Shown: positions 41,483 through 51,215, counted from the stretch's first letter. The stretch: DNA of 64,000 nucleotides from UKL13-3 sp040387195 (GCA_040387195.1 JAZKEF010000011.1:248001-312000); one strand, 5' to 3'. Numbers and translations are program-made. The notes: a model not told the origin generated them from the sequence alone.

Positions 41483-42289
41483 TTATTTGCGCATCAGCGA
41501 AACAACGGCCTCGGCAACCTTTACGGTTGACTCCGGATTCTGACCTGTAACCAGACGTTCATCAACCACCACAAATGGCTTTCCGACACCGGTACTGCTG
41601 TACATCGCCTTTTTAATTTTCAACTCATCTTCCAATAAAAATGGAAAATAATAGAGCACATCCTCTTTGGTGAGTTGTCCGTTATTGGTTTCTTCGGCAA
41701 TGGTTCGGCCGGTTAGTTTTTTGTTTTCAATGAATGACTTCCCATTCGAAAGGATAACATTCAATAGCGCTGCCGGAGCATGGCACACCGCAGCCACAAT
41801 ACCACCCGACTCATATATACCTGCCGTAATCCGTTTTACATCCGGGTTGTTAGGGAAGTCAAACAAACAGGCAAATCCACCTACATAACATACGGCTTTA
41901 TAATCGGTTACCTTTATGGATGCAAGTGTAACGGTACTATCCAAACCGTTCAGTAACCCCGAAGTATCAAGGTACTGCCTATTCATATTTACGTATGTGG
42001 TACGCTCATACATGGGAGCTTTGCCGCCTGCTGGACTGGCGAATGTAATCTGGTAACCTGCCGCTTTCAGTGCTTTGTAAAGATCAATTGCTTCGGGTAG
42101 AAAGTATCCGGCCGGGCTGCCGTCTTTGAGTTGATTATTGCTGGTCACAACCATCAGTATCTTGTTGGTGGATTGTACAGGAGTTTCAATAACAGGATCG
42201 GTTGTTTTTTCGGAATCCTCCTTTTTACAAGAAACAATGAGTGAAAAGGCGAGAACACAAAACAGGGAACGTTGAATAGTTTTAATCAT
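41483..42289 (-). CDS. DJ-1/PfpI-type (Hsp31-like) lipoprotein
   Basis: A 268-residue protein with a lipoprotein signal (LAFSLIVSCKKED, lipobox Cys about 21). The body is a class I glutamine-amidotransferase-like DJ-1/PfpI domain. The nucleophile-elbow Cys lies in GGIVAAVCHAPAALLN, and the earlier acidic residue is in the YFLPEAIDLYKAL region. ERLVTGQNPESTVKVAEAV is the closing helix. Relatives are glyoxalase-III or chaperone-like proteins acting on methylglyoxal-modified targets. A lipid-anchored version suggests a periplasmic or outer-membrane role. Substrate unproven. Confidence 0.86.
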   Translation of the reverse strand: MIKTIQRSLFCVLAFSLIVSCKKEDSEKTTDPVIETPVQSTNKILMVVTSNNQLKDGSPAGYFLPEAIDLYKALKAAGYQITFASPAGGKAPMYERTTYVNMNRQYLDTSGLLNGLDSTVTLASIKVTDYKAVCYVGGFACLFDFPNNPDVKRITAGIYESGGIVAAVCHAPAALLNVILSNGKSFIENKKLTGRTIAEETNNGQLTKEDVLYYFPFLLEDELKIKKAMYSSTGVGKPFVVVDERLVTGQNPESTVKVAEAVVSLMRK

Positions 42290-42369
42290 GGTGGTGTTTG
42301 GGTGCGTTAAAGTTCTAAGTCAAACCCAAAGGCCATAAACGTTGCATGTGGATGAAACCATTTGAGCAG

Positions 42370-43446
42370 TTAGTTTCTTCCAAGCTCTTTCAACCGCCTC
42401 ATGTGTGAAATCAGTGCGGCCCTCAATGAAGGTTTGATGTTGTATGGAACTCCGAACGCAGTGGCTGTTTGCTCCACTATGATCGAAAGATCTTGATAAT
42501 GCATGTGGCAGATATTGGGGAAGAGGTGGTGCTCCACCTGAAAGTTAAGTCCTCCCACATACCAGTTCAACAACCTGTTGTTCCTGGCAAAACTGGAGGT
42601 AGTTAATAGCTGATGGATGGCCCAGCTATTTGCTGTTACGACAGTTTCATTGGGGATAGGTTGTTGTGCTCCTTCGGTAATATGTGCCATTTGAAATACA
42701 ATGCTCAGAATAAAACCGGCCACAAGGTGCATCACCAGGAAGCCCGTAACTACCTGCCACCACGTGTAATCCGTATAAAGCAAAGGGAGGGCAAGCATCA
42801 CAAAAAGGTAAATAACTTTCACCAGCAACGCTTTTAAAAGTTCCCGCACCGGACTTGCATTGTGCTTTCGGGTGATGCCTGTTTGGTTGTATGTTATCAA
42901 TTGGGTGATATCGCCAAAGAGCATGGATAGCGACATGAGCGAATAGAGGAACAAAGCATACAAATGCTGAAACCGGTGAATAGGTTTTACAGGTGTATGT
43001 TCGCAGAGCCGGATGATCCAACGGGTTTGAATATCTTCATCTAAACCATGCATATTGGTATAAGCATGGTGGTAAATATTGTGCTGGATCTTCCAGTTGA
43101 ACACATTGCTGCCTATCAAATACATGCTGGCACCGGTAAGGCGATTCACCCACTTTTTGGAAGAATAGGAACCATGCAACCCATCGTGCATTACCGACAT
43201 CCCAATACCTGCTTTGCCAATGCCCGCCAGCATTACCAACAGTAAGCCTATCCATACATTTACCTGAAAAGTGAGTAAAATAACAACAGGAGCCAGGTAG
43301 AACATGAGCATGGCGATCGTTTTCGCAACCATTGCGGGATTGGATTTGGTGGAAATTCCGTTGGTTTTAAAATGATCAGAAACGTTTCTTCGGAGTGTTT
43401 TCCAAAACTCCTTTTGCTGCGAACCTTCAAACCCGGTAAGGTTCAT
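42370..43446 (-). CDS. membrane fatty-acid desaturase (acyl-CoA/acyl-lipid type)
   Basis: A 358-residue integral membrane di-iron desaturase. I use the ATG at 43446 (MNLTGFEGSQQ), which fits relatives better than the TTG 13 codons upstream. The three His boxes are present: HDGLHGS, HNIYHHAYTN and QVEHHLFP, the last of the QxxHH type seen in front-end or linoleoyl-CoA desaturases. Four main membrane helices separate them. It introduces a double bond into membrane fatty acyl chains using oxygen; the exact position cannot be read from sequence. Transcribed alone. Confidence 0.9.
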   Translation of the reverse strand: MNLTGFEGSQQKEFWKTLRRNVSDHFKTNGISTKSNPAMVAKTIAMLMFYLAPVVILLTFQVNVWIGLLLVMLAGIGKAGIGMSVMHDGLHGSYSSKKWVNRLTGASMYLIGSNVFNWKIQHNIYHHAYTNMHGLDEDIQTRWIIRLCEHTPVKPIHRFQHLYALFLYSLMSLSMLFGDITQLITYNQTGITRKHNASPVRELLKALLVKVIYLFVMLALPLLYTDYTWWQVVTGFLVMHLVAGFILSIVFQMAHITEGAQQPIPNETVVTANSWAIHQLLTTSSFARNNRLLNWYVGGLNFQVEHHLFPNICHMHYQDLSIIVEQTATAFGVPYNIKPSLRAALISHMRRLKELGRN

Positions 43447-43757
43447 ATTATTGCTGATAATGTGTGGACTGCCAAAGTAGTCCAATGGCTGGGTTCAAGG
43501 TTAGGTGTTGAATGTGTTGTTAAGATGTTGTTATGCTTATGAAATGGTTAGGGAAATTACAATGTAACTGAAATCAATCTTTGAGGAAGAGTAACTTCTT
43601 AGTTTTTCGATATACCAATAATATCAGGGTTTCAAGTCAGATTAAATTAACCTATAATTAATATTATGTTAAATAGATACTAACAAGATAAGGGAACCTA
43701 AGCTCCCTATCCTGTATCTTATATTACTTCATTCCGCAATCGGAACTCCGCATCCTC

Positions 43758-45134
43758 TTAAAGTTCCATTCTCCTCTTCTTCATCTCCATTGTTTTCTTC
43801 TCATCACCCAGATTGGCATATACTTGTTGCATACTGAACAAAATGCTTCTCAGGGTTTCGTTTTTGTATTCCTTTTTTGAAGGCTCATTATCCGGTAACG
43901 TTTCTGCGTATTCCAATGCTTTTGAGAAATATCCTAATGCTACGGTTAACACAGCATCCTGTTCCTTTTTCATGGCACTCCATTTTTTGTCGTATTCTGC
44001 CTGGCTGGGCGCTTTAATGGCGTTCATCCGTTCAACAATCTCTGTCGTCTTATTGTTGGTTAATGCACCTAAGTTGTAATAGGCATCAATATGATCCTCT
44101 TTTACTTCAATCACTTTTTTGTAATCAACCTCAGCTTTGGCTACATATTCCTTGTGCATGCGGTACAATGAATCGGCCAGTTTGCTGTAGCTTTTGGAGG
44201 CGGCTTCCAGTTTTGGTTTATTGACCGGTGTGGCTCCCTTAGCTTTGTTACTTAACGTTGCCGCGGTATCCTTTGCGCTTTTGGAACCCTTAATGGCGTT
44301 TGCTGCGTAGTTATCGTAAACATTTCCTCTTACAAACAATAAGGTTACATTCTCGCCATCCATCTCCAAGGCATCATTCAATTTTTTGAGCAATACATCC
44401 TGTTTGCCTTGTGCGAGGTAAACATTCAGCTCGGTATTGATCAGGTCCTTATCAGTCGGAAATTTACTTCTGCCCAGCTCCACATAACTCAAACCTTTGG
44501 CAGTATCACCTTCTGTGAAATGAATGTTTCCCATCAGGGTGTACACAATCGGTCCCTGGTAATCCATATCAATCAGTTTTTGGAGGTTATACTTGGCAGC
44601 TGCATAATCTTTGGTTTTCAGTCCAAGGTCGGCCATGTTTAACAAAATGGCTTTCTCATTGATGTTATTCTTTTGCAGGTTTTTGTCCTTATCATAAGGA
44701 AACACATCAATAACATACTGGAAATATTTGGCCGCATTCTTCGGGTCCTGCGCCTGAATATACTCTACAGCCTTGTTGTAGCTTGCGAATGCACTGTTAA
44801 TAATGGCTATGCTGCAATAGTATTCATATCTTTTTTTGGTATCGGTTTCCATGCATTTTTTACATGCAATGGCAAATTTTTCCACTGTTGCGGGATCTGA
44901 AATAGCTGCATACGCAGCTGGGTTACGGTACAATGTATCATACACTGCTGCGCGGTAAAACCACATTTTAGGGTCATTTTTCGTTTCGTCATCCTGAGCC
45001 GCGGCATCAATGGATTTTTTTGCATCTTCCATCTCTCCGTTTCTTAGATAAATGGCGGCACTCTCTACTGCACTCTTCTGTGCAGATACTGCTAAGCCTG
45101 AGAAGGTAGCCAACATCAACAGTAATTTTTTCAT
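43758..45134 (-). CDS. exported tetratricopeptide-repeat protein
   Basis: A 458-residue protein with a signal peptide (MKKLLLMLATFSGLAVSAQ). Several TPR-like helix pairs follow, e.g. AIYLRNGEMEDAKKSIDAA, ILLNMADLGLKTKDYAAAKYNLQKLIDMDYQG and VYTLMGNIHFTEGDTAKGLSYVELGRSKFP. The C-terminal third is helical and Lys/Glu-rich. TPR proteins are scaffolds; no partner is indicated by the neighbourhood. Probably periplasmic. Transcribed alone. Confidence 0.8.
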   Translation of the reverse strand: MKKLLLMLATFSGLAVSAQKSAVESAAIYLRNGEMEDAKKSIDAAAQDDETKNDPKMWFYRAAVYDTLYRNPAAYAAISDPATVEKFAIACKKCMETDTKKRYEYYCSIAIINSAFASYNKAVEYIQAQDPKNAAKYFQYVIDVFPYDKDKNLQKNNINEKAILLNMADLGLKTKDYAAAKYNLQKLIDMDYQGPIVYTLMGNIHFTEGDTAKGLSYVELGRSKFPTDKDLINTELNVYLAQGKQDVLLKKLNDALEMDGENVTLLFVRGNVYDNYAANAIKGSKSAKDTAATLSNKAKGATPVNKPKLEAASKSYSKLADSLYRMHKEYVAKAEVDYKKVIEVKEDHIDAYYNLGALTNNKTTEIVERMNAIKAPSQAEYDKKWSAMKKEQDAVLTVALGYFSKALEYAETLPDNEPSKKEYKNETLRSILFSMQQVYANLGDEKKTMEMKKRRMEL

Positions 45135-45576
45135 GTAGCGATATTTAGGTTTTAAAAAAGCGAAACTAATGGATTTTCGGTAAAAAGTTAATGAGTTATT
45201 AAGTTATTGAGTTATTGGATGATCGTTCAGGGGGCTTACGATGATCAGAAGTAAAGTCACCTCCTGTGAGTTAATAGTCAACAAATGATAGTTAGTAGTT
45301 GCCAACAGCTAATTGCTAAAAGCCTTCGTGGTAATAATGTATTCAATTAGACCTTGTTCTCAATCCGTGCCGCACAATACCTTTCACAAGCACTCAAACT
45401 GACTACTTCATCAACTGATAACATTAACCCCATAACAAATAACCAATAACCATCCCTTGCATTATCTTAACGTTAAATCTTGATGCCCATTGTCTATAAA
45501 AATCAGCGGGTGCTTATTTTCGTTGGTAACTCACGCGGTTTACATGTGTTGATTGATTATTTTTGCACATCTCACT
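45135..45576. other. 442-base intergenic region
   Basis: AT-rich, with short GAGTTATTAAGTTATTGAGTTATTGG repeats near 45191. A possible Bacteroidota -7 box TATTTTTG is at 45558-45565, just before ppk1, without a good -33 box at the right distance. No gene or stable structure seen. Confidence 0.5.
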
Positions 45577-47649
45577 ATGATTAAGGAATTCCAAAGTTAC
45601 CTCTATAAAGACCGCGAACTCAGCTGGATGTTGTTTAACGAACGTGTGTTGCAGGAGGCTGAAAACACTGAGACTCCCCTGCTGGAACGGCTGAAATTCC
45701 TTGCCATTTTTTCATCCAACAATGATGAGTTTTTTCGGGTACGTGTTGCAGCCCTGCGCAGGGGACAAAAAGGAACACGGAAAGCACTACCTGATACACA
45801 GTTTCCTCCGGAGACAACCCTGGGCGAGATTCAACGTGTGGCGGTGATCCAACAGGATCGTTTCAATAAGGTGTACAATACCATTATAGAAGAGCTTGCC
45901 AAACAAAAAATCTTCATCATCAATGAGCAGGAGCTTGATGATAATCAAAAAATAACGGTTAAGGATTATTTTAAACGGGAAGTTCTACCCCACCTGTTTC
46001 CGGTGCTGATTGACGACCTTAAACATATTCCGCACTTAAAGGACCGTTCGATATACCTTGCGGTACGCCTGAGTGATACAACGGAAGCTCTTAAGCCCAA
46101 ACATGCACTGATTGAAATTCCGGGTGACGCGTTAAAGCGTTTTTACATTTTGCCACGTACGGATGAAAATACGTTTATCATGTTTCTGGACGATGTGATC
46201 CGCATTTCACTCAAGCATATTTTCTCTATTTTTGATTACAATACCTATGAGGCATATACGGTAAAGCTTACCCGTGATGCCGATTTTGTATTGGAAAACG
46301 AAGAGAATGATGTGTTTAAGGAAACCCTGCTCGATAAGATCCAGAAAAGTATCAAACAGCGTTCAAAAGGTGTACCTACCCGATTTATCTATGATAACAG
46401 CTTGCCCAAAAGCATGCTTGATTTGCTTTCACTGAAGTTGCAGCTTAAAAATGTGAACCTCATTCCGGGCGGACGATACCATAATTTTAAAGACTTTATG
46501 GACTTCCCGAAAGTAGGAACCGTTGATGATTATTATCCGCCCATGCCTCCCCTGCCAGTAGCTGAGCTGGATAAGGCACGTACCATGTTTGATGTCATCC
46601 AGCATAAGGATTTTATGTTGCATCATCCCTATCAGAGTTTTGATTACCTCATTCGTATGTTGCGTGAGGCGGCTATTGACCCCAAAGTAACAACTATCAA
46701 AATAACCTTGTATCGTGTAGCCAAACATAGCAATGTGGTGAATGCGCTGATTAATGCAGTGAAAAACGGCAAGAAGGTAATTGTATTGATGGAGTTGCAG
46801 GCTAGGTTTGATGAAGAACACAATATCTTTTGGACAAACCAGTTGCAAGAGGCCGGAGCACGTGTTCATTTTGGCAAACCCGGGCAAAAAGTACATTGCA
46901 AGGTATGCCTGATTTACCGTGAAGAGGAAGGTAAAACAACCAAATATGCACACCTCTCAACCGGCAATTACAATGGTGTAACGGCTAAATTATATTGCGA
47001 CCATGGGTTGTTTACAAAAGATAAACGGCTCACCGAAGACATGGAAAAACTGATGGACGTTTTGTTTCAGGGCCCACGTAAACATAAGTTCGACCATTTA
47101 CTTGTTGCCCCCGATTATTTGGCCAAGCAGTTCATGGAGTTGATTGATAAGGAAGTTGCCAATGCCAAATCAGGCAAACCGGCATATATTATTGCTAAAA
47201 TGAACAGTTTGATGGATGATGGTGTGGTGCGAAAATTATACGAAGCCAATCGTGCCGGGGTAAATATCAAGCTGATTATCCGCGGGATTTGCACGTTGGT
47301 TCCCGGTGTAAAAGGACTGAGTGAAAATATTGAAGTGGTGAGTATCATTGACAGGTTGCTGGAGCATGCCCGTGTATTTATTTTTGCTAATGGAGGCGAT
47401 GAAAAAATGTACCTCTCCTCTGCCGACTGGATGACACGGAACCTTTACCGCAGGATTGAATGTGCTTTCCCGGTGTTTGATGAAAATTGCAGGCAGCAAA
47501 TTAAGGACATCATAGAAATTCAGTTAAAGGATAATACCAAAGCCCGTGTAATTGATCATGACTTTGACAATAAATATGTTCACCGCATTTCGGGCAGCAA
47601 AGCCATCCGAGCGCAGTATGAAACATATGAGTATTTAAAACGATTATAG
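45577..47649 (+). CDS. ppk1: polyphosphate kinase 1
   Basis: A 690-residue enzyme that reversibly polymerises the gamma-phosphate of ATP into polyphosphate. I use the ATG at 45577 (MIKEFQSYLYKDRELSWMLFNERVL); eight extra codons are possible upstream from a TTG. The N-terminal domain includes ELSWMLFNERVL. The two phospholipase-D-like domains contain the autophosphorylated His at about residue 440 (KVHCKVCLIYR, with AHLSTGNYNG) and the late SSADWMTRNLYRRIE block. All major landmarks are present and the length is normal. No exopolyphosphatase gene follows. Confidence 0.96.
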   Translation: MIKEFQSYLYKDRELSWMLFNERVLQEAENTETPLLERLKFLAIFSSNNDEFFRVRVAALRRGQKGTRKALPDTQFPPETTLGEIQRVAVIQQDRFNKVYNTIIEELAKQKIFIINEQELDDNQKITVKDYFKREVLPHLFPVLIDDLKHIPHLKDRSIYLAVRLSDTTEALKPKHALIEIPGDALKRFYILPRTDENTFIMFLDDVIRISLKHIFSIFDYNTYEAYTVKLTRDADFVLENEENDVFKETLLDKIQKSIKQRSKGVPTRFIYDNSLPKSMLDLLSLKLQLKNVNLIPGGRYHNFKDFMDFPKVGTVDDYYPPMPPLPVAELDKARTMFDVIQHKDFMLHHPYQSFDYLIRMLREAAIDPKVTTIKITLYRVAKHSNVVNALINAVKNGKKVIVLMELQARFDEEHNIFWTNQLQEAGARVHFGKPGQKVHCKVCLIYREEEGKTTKYAHLSTGNYNGVTAKLYCDHGLFTKDKRLTEDMEKLMDVLFQGPRKHKFDHLLVAPDYLAKQFMELIDKEVANAKSGKPAYIIAKMNSLMDDGVVRKLYEANRAGVNIKLIIRGICTLVPGVKGLSENIEVVSIIDRLLEHARVFIFANGGDEKMYLSSADWMTRNLYRRIECAFPVFDENCRQQIKDIIEIQLKDNTKARVIDHDFDNKYVHRISGSKAIRAQYETYEYLKRL

Positions 47650-47748
47650 CGTCCCCGCTCAGCTGCCTTCGGCCATTGCGCTTCGCGCAAGCTCAGGCAC
47701 CTTTCCCTCCCACACTTAATCTGCACATCAGTATTCAATCATTCGTGA

Positions 47749-47762
47749 CCCGATAAATCGGG
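47749..47762. repeat. CCCGATAAATCGGG palindrome
   Basis: A 14-base near-palindrome with CCCGAT arms, 12 bases before the rnpB promoter. It belongs to the same CCCGA/TCGGG family as the copies at 7046 and 54358. Confidence 0.5.
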
Positions 47763-47773
47763 CTGCTGCGTAA

Positions 47774-47807
47774 TTTGTTAATTGCATTCTCAAATTACTT
47801 ATCTTTG
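47774..47807 (+). promoter_or_regulatory. predicted Bacteroidota-type promoter of rnpB
   Basis: TTTG (47774-47777) and TATCTTTG (47800-47807, fits TAnnTTTG) with a 22-base spacer. Transcription would begin about 5 bases later, exactly where the P1 stem of the RNase P RNA starts (47812). Confidence 0.7.
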
Positions 47808-47811
47808 TGCG

Positions 47812-48255
47812 GTGCAAAACAGATTGTCGCCTTGTTGAAATACATAGGGAGGAAAGTCCGGGCAACACAGAGTACCGTGCCACCTAACGGGTGGGAAATC
47901 CAATATAATGTTGGGTTTACAGAAAGTGCCGCAGAAAATTAAACTACCCCACTTCTATTCTTAGTTGAGGGGAAAAGGTGAAAAGGCGGTGTAAGAGACC
48001 ACCGCTCCCATGGCAACATGGAAGGCAAGGTAAACCTCACGGGTTGTAAGGCCAAATAGGCCGGTGCTTCGGCTCCGCTCAGCAACCCCGCCAAGCTGGT
48101 TTGGTTGCTGAGTGGAGTTCGAAGCGGGGACTTCTCGTTCTATACCGGTGGGTAGGCTGCTAGAGGTAATCAGCGATGGTTATCGGAGATAAATGACAAT
48201 CGCCCGCAGCCAAGCAATTGGCTGCGGGAACAGAACCCGGCTTATCGTTTTGTAC
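47812..48255 (+). ncRNA. rnpB: RNase P RNA (bacterial type A)
   Basis: The catalytic RNA that removes 5' leaders from tRNA precursors. The conserved 5' core GAGGAAAGTCCGGGC (about 47849-47862) and 3' core ACAGAACCCGGCTTAT (about 48230-48244) are both present and pair across the molecule. The P1 stem forms between GTGCAAAAC (47812-47820) and GTTTTGTAC (48247-48255). GGTAAACCTCACGGG and GATAAATGACAATCGCC are further landmarks. At 444 nt it is on the long side because of an extended hairpin near 48065-48130. A promoter precedes it and a strong terminator follows 8 bases later. Confidence 0.96.
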
Positions 48256-48262
48256 TAAAGAT

Positions 48263-48285
48263 AAAGGGGGCTTCGGCCCCCTTTT
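48263..48285 (+). terminator. rnpB terminator
   Basis: AAAGGGGGC (48263-48271) and GCCCCCTTT form a perfect 9-bp stem with the stable TTCG tetraloop (48272-48275) and a T-tract. It sits 8 bases after the P1 stem of rnpB and 11 bases before the stop of the convergent response-regulator gene. Confidence 0.9.
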
Positions 48286-48295
48286 CCAATTCCGT

Positions 48296-48973
48296 TCATC
48301 CTAAGGTAACAATATTGTTTTTGATGGCATAAATAACAAGTCCGGTAACATTGCGCGATCCTGTTTTCTGTAAAAGATTGTTGCGATGTCCGTTTACCGT
48401 TTTTACGCTTATGAATAGTTTTTCTGCTATTTCCTCAGCCGTAAATTGTTGACACACCAATTGCAAAACCTCGATTTCGCGCTTGGTTACTTCTAACGCT
48501 ATTTGCGGACGAACATTTCGCTTCCTGTTAAGGTTGTGTTGAATTGCCTTCAATGTGCGCTCATTGATATAAGAACCTTTTGTGTAAACTGAAACTACAG
48601 CATTATACAACTCCTGCGGGTCACAGTCTTTTACCAGGTAACTGTGGGCTCCATATTCAATGAGCTGTGCAATAAAATTTTCATCGATATGCACCGACAG
48701 AACAATGATTTTGATATCAGGAAAATGCTTCAGGATATCACTTGTAAGGTGCATGCCACTGTACTCCTCCGAACCATTGGGTGGCAATGATAAATCCACA
48801 ATCATGATATGTGGGAGATTTAATCGCTTACCGGCTAAACTATCCACTACGGTGTAACCTTCGGCAGCTTCAAATACAACCTCAACATCGGACCAGCCAT
48901 TAAGAATAGCCTTTAATCCCTCTCGGAATAAATGGTGATCTTCAACAATGCCTATTTTGATTACATCAGTCAT
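48296..48973 (-). CDS. NarL/FixJ-type response regulator
   Basis: A 225-residue two-domain regulator. The receiver domain has the acidic pair E11-D12, the phospho-acceptor Asp at about 60 (HIMIVDLSLP) and Lys in YLVKDC. The C-terminal LuxR-type helix-turn-helix is VTKREIEVLQLVCQQFTAEEIAEKLFISVKTVNGHRNNL. It is the last gene of a minus-strand operon with its cognate histidine kinase (11-base gap). Target genes are not known; the upstream lipoprotein and membrane genes are natural candidates. Confidence 0.93.
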   Translation of the reverse strand: MTDVIKIGIVEDHHLFREGLKAILNGWSDVEVVFEAAEGYTVVDSLAGKRLNLPHIMIVDLSLPPNGSEEYSGMHLTSDILKHFPDIKIIVLSVHIDENFIAQLIEYGAHSYLVKDCDPQELYNAVVSVYTKGSYINERTLKAIQHNLNRKRNVRPQIALEVTKREIEVLQLVCQQFTAEEIAEKLFISVKTVNGHRNNLLQKTGSRNVTGLVIYAIKNNIVTLG

Positions 48974-48984
48974 ACATCAATATT

Positions 48985-49770
48985 TTATTTTAAAGGAATT
49001 TGAATGGACGCGGTAAATCCCGCAGCTTTTGATCCCCCAATGGTCAATTGTCCTTCAAGGGCATTGATCCGCCCCTCAATATTTCTGAAGCCCAAGCCAT
49101 TCAAAGGTATATGCTCCGGTAGGCCTATACCATTATCACGGTACAAACACCATAAGTCATTTTTATCACCCGATAAATCTATATGAATTTCAGAGGCGTT
49201 GGCATGTTTAATGGTGTTATTCAAAAACTCCATGAGAACCCGGAACACACCTAATTGTATAGTCCACGAAAGTTCCGGTAAATAATCATTGGAACTAAGC
49301 GTAACCGTAATTTTTTTTGTTTTGGATAATTGTTCAGTGATGGATTCTAGCGTTGGAACAAGTCCGAATTGCTCGAGTTGAGGAGGAATAAGTTCGTGGC
49401 TGATTCTGCGCATTGATGCAATTGAGGTCTCAATATATGATCTGATTTCAGCTATGGTTTCACAATGTTCACCATCCCCTATATCACCTTCCATCTGTAC
49501 CATCCTCATTCTGGATATTGATAGAATGGCTCCCAATTCATCATGAAGATTTTCTGCTATTCTTTTCCGCTCACCCTCTTGTACGGCAATGCTTGTCTGC
49601 AATAAATCAAGCTGATGTTTATTCTTCAGTTCTTCGTTGAGCAATTGTTGTTTGTAAATATTTTTCTTGAACTGCAAATTCAATAAAACAACTCCAATTG
49701 TTATAATAAAAACAATAGCAACAAAAGGAAGAAGTGCTGATAGCACTGTTATGTCCGAAGATGCTTCCAT
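48985..49770 (-). CDS. sensor histidine kinase (HisKA_3 type)
   Basis: A 261-residue kinase from the ATG at 49770. The longer frame (to 49827) would overlap the upstream gene by 79 bases, whereas this start overlaps by 22. One membrane helix (about 10-31) is followed by a coiled linker and the HisKA_3 phosphorylation site ERKRIAENLHDELGAILS (His about 76). The HATPase follows, with NTIKHANASEI and DNGIGLP. It lacks its own sensor domain, so the seven-helix protein encoded just upstream may supply the input. It signals to the NarL-type regulator downstream. Confidence 0.88.
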   Translation of the reverse strand: MEASSDITVLSALLPFVAIVFIITIGVVLLNLQFKKNIYKQQLLNEELKNKHQLDLLQTSIAVQEGERKRIAENLHDELGAILSISRMRMVQMEGDIGDGEHCETIAEIRSYIETSIASMRRISHELIPPQLEQFGLVPTLESITEQLSKTKKITVTLSSNDYLPELSWTIQLGVFRVLMEFLNNTIKHANASEIHIDLSGDKNDLWCLYRDNGIGLPEHIPLNGLGFRNIEGRINALEGQLTIGGSKAAGFTASIQIPLK

Positions 49771-50399
49771 AAACCGGTAAAAAAACAAGTTGACATGATA
49801 ATGTAAAATAGCGAATGGGATAGCCAAACATACCTGTTCACTTCCATGCTGAAGCTTTTAATAATGATATCGCCTGCGTAAAACAGGATTAAAGCTGAAG
49901 CGTAGTAGATAAATAGCCCGGAGTTAATCCAGTTTAAACTTTTGACATCTGTCTCGTTGGTTAAATGGCTGCCGTAATTCATTAATAATAAAAAAGTAGC
50001 CAATGAGAGAATAACAACCAACACGCATTGGATTGCCAAGGCATAAGAATTAAACGTTGTCAAAGGCTGAATAAACAATGAATTTATAAGGGTGCTTAAT
50101 AGAAACAGCACCAATACAATCCAAATAACCTTGCTGTTGATGAACCTTGAAAGCAGTTCGTTGTAAAAAATGGCAATACAAATAGAGCTTATGGGAACGA
50201 ACAGATGATTTAAGAATAAGTTATTGATACTAAAGAACCATAACGTGAGCGAAATACATTGAACAATTCCCGATACAAATATGAACCATGAGAATAGTTT
50301 AAACACTTCGCCAAGTCGCTTATAATTAACCCACGCCAATAGCGCACTCGCACAGATTGGTATGTTGGAAAAAACCAACACCAGCTTAATCCAGCTCAT
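49749..50399 (-). CDS. seven-helix membrane protein, putative sensor partner
   Basis: A 216-residue protein that is almost entirely membrane helices, about seven (starts near residues 5, 34, 64, 92, 120, 154 and 188). No domain recognised. Its ATG overlaps the upstream lipoprotein stop by one base (TAATG), and its 3' end overlaps the kinase gene by 22 bases, so the four genes are translationally coupled. I infer it is the membrane input module for the kinase, but that rests on gene order alone. Confidence 0.65.
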   Translation of the reverse strand: MSWIKLVLVFSNIPICASALLAWVNYKRLGEVFKLFSWFIFVSGIVQCISLTLWFFSINNLFLNHLFVPISSICIAIFYNELLSRFINSKVIWIVLVLFLLSTLINSLFIQPLTTFNSYALAIQCVLVVILSLATFLLLMNYGSHLTNETDVKSLNWINSGLFIYYASALILFYAGDIIIKSFSMEVNRYVWLSHSLFYIIMSTCFFTGLWKHLRT

Positions 50400-50911
50400 T
50401 AGTTGAAGGCAGTATACAATATGCTTGCTTCATCGCAGGTACGAGGACAAGGGGTTGTTAAATCAAATACTTGTTGATCACCACTTTCGGGATTTGTGAG
50501 GATTACATCAACTCCATCATCATTTACCGGGGTTAGATATAAATGGATCATATTATTTGCATCAATACCTAAATAAGCCCGTGCCTGCTTGTAATTGCAT
50601 TGGTTTATTACATCCATCGAACCTGTTGTGGGTTGCAACACACCAACGAGATCACTTCCCGGAATCAGGAATGCCCTTGTAACTTTTATAAGTGTCGTAT
50701 CCGCCATGTTCAAGGATCTCAACCAATCGCCATAGGCGTGAATTGCTGTGGTTGCTTCCGAGAGAGGGACAGCTTGAACCGACTTGAAAGCAACAGGCTT
50801 ATTAGGCTGTTCTTTTTTTTGAGCATTGTTCGAATCGGTATTGGAACAAGCAATAAATGTAAGCATTGGCAACGCGCTACAGACTGTTACCAGGAGTGTT
50901 TTAAGTTTCAT
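50399..50911 (-). CDS. small predicted lipoprotein
   Basis: A 170-residue protein from the ATG at 50911, giving a signal ending in the lipobox FIAC (Cys about 22) followed by Ser-Asn-Thr-Asp-Ser-Asn. The mature part is short and mixed, with no recognised domain. It is the first gene of the four-gene operon that continues with the seven-helix protein, kinase and regulator. A periplasmic ligand-binding or signalling role would fit but is not shown. Confidence 0.65.
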   Translation of the reverse strand: MKLKTLLVTVCSALPMLTFIACSNTDSNNAQKKEQPNKPVAFKSVQAVPLSEATTAIHAYGDWLRSLNMADTTLIKVTRAFLIPGSDLVGVLQPTTGSMDVINQCNYKQARAYLGIDANNMIHLYLTPVNDDGVDVILTNPESGDQQVFDLTTPCPRTCDEASILYTAFN

Positions 50912-51215
50912 AGTATATAATTTATGATTGTTAAAATCAATATTACAACATATGCCGAATAGTTGATTCATCCGACTGTAAAAACACATCATTCTATCCG
51001 TGTATTGGTAAACAAACAAGTAAAAATACCTGATTGTTAAAACAGGCATATATCCTCTTATTCCTGTTGAGTAGCCGATTCATCTTTGTTATGTAAAAAT
51101 TTTATCGGTGGAGCCAGCTAACCACTAAAATAAACGGGTTTGCCTACAGGAACATTTACTGTGGGGGCGTAATTTCTGAAAAGCCACACGAGTAGGAAAC
51201 TAAATTTAACTTATT
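50912..51215. other. 304-base divergent intergenic region
   Basis: It lies between the lipoprotein operon (-) and the propeller-like gene (+). CATCTTTG at 51081-51088 resembles a -7 box with one mismatch, which would leave a leader of about 120 bases rich in G near 51109-51175. I could not match it to any riboswitch I know. Confidence 0.4.

Noticed and set aside
43688..43716. Terminator hairpin after the TPR gene
   Set aside because: GATAAGGGA/TCCCTATC pairs only with a bulge and is not followed by a convincing T-tract in the gene's direction.
51095..51200. Possible riboswitch in the leader of the propeller gene
   Set aside because: G-rich with some pairing, but I could not match it to the conserved core of any class I know (cobalamin, SAM, TPP, FMN, c-di-GMP).
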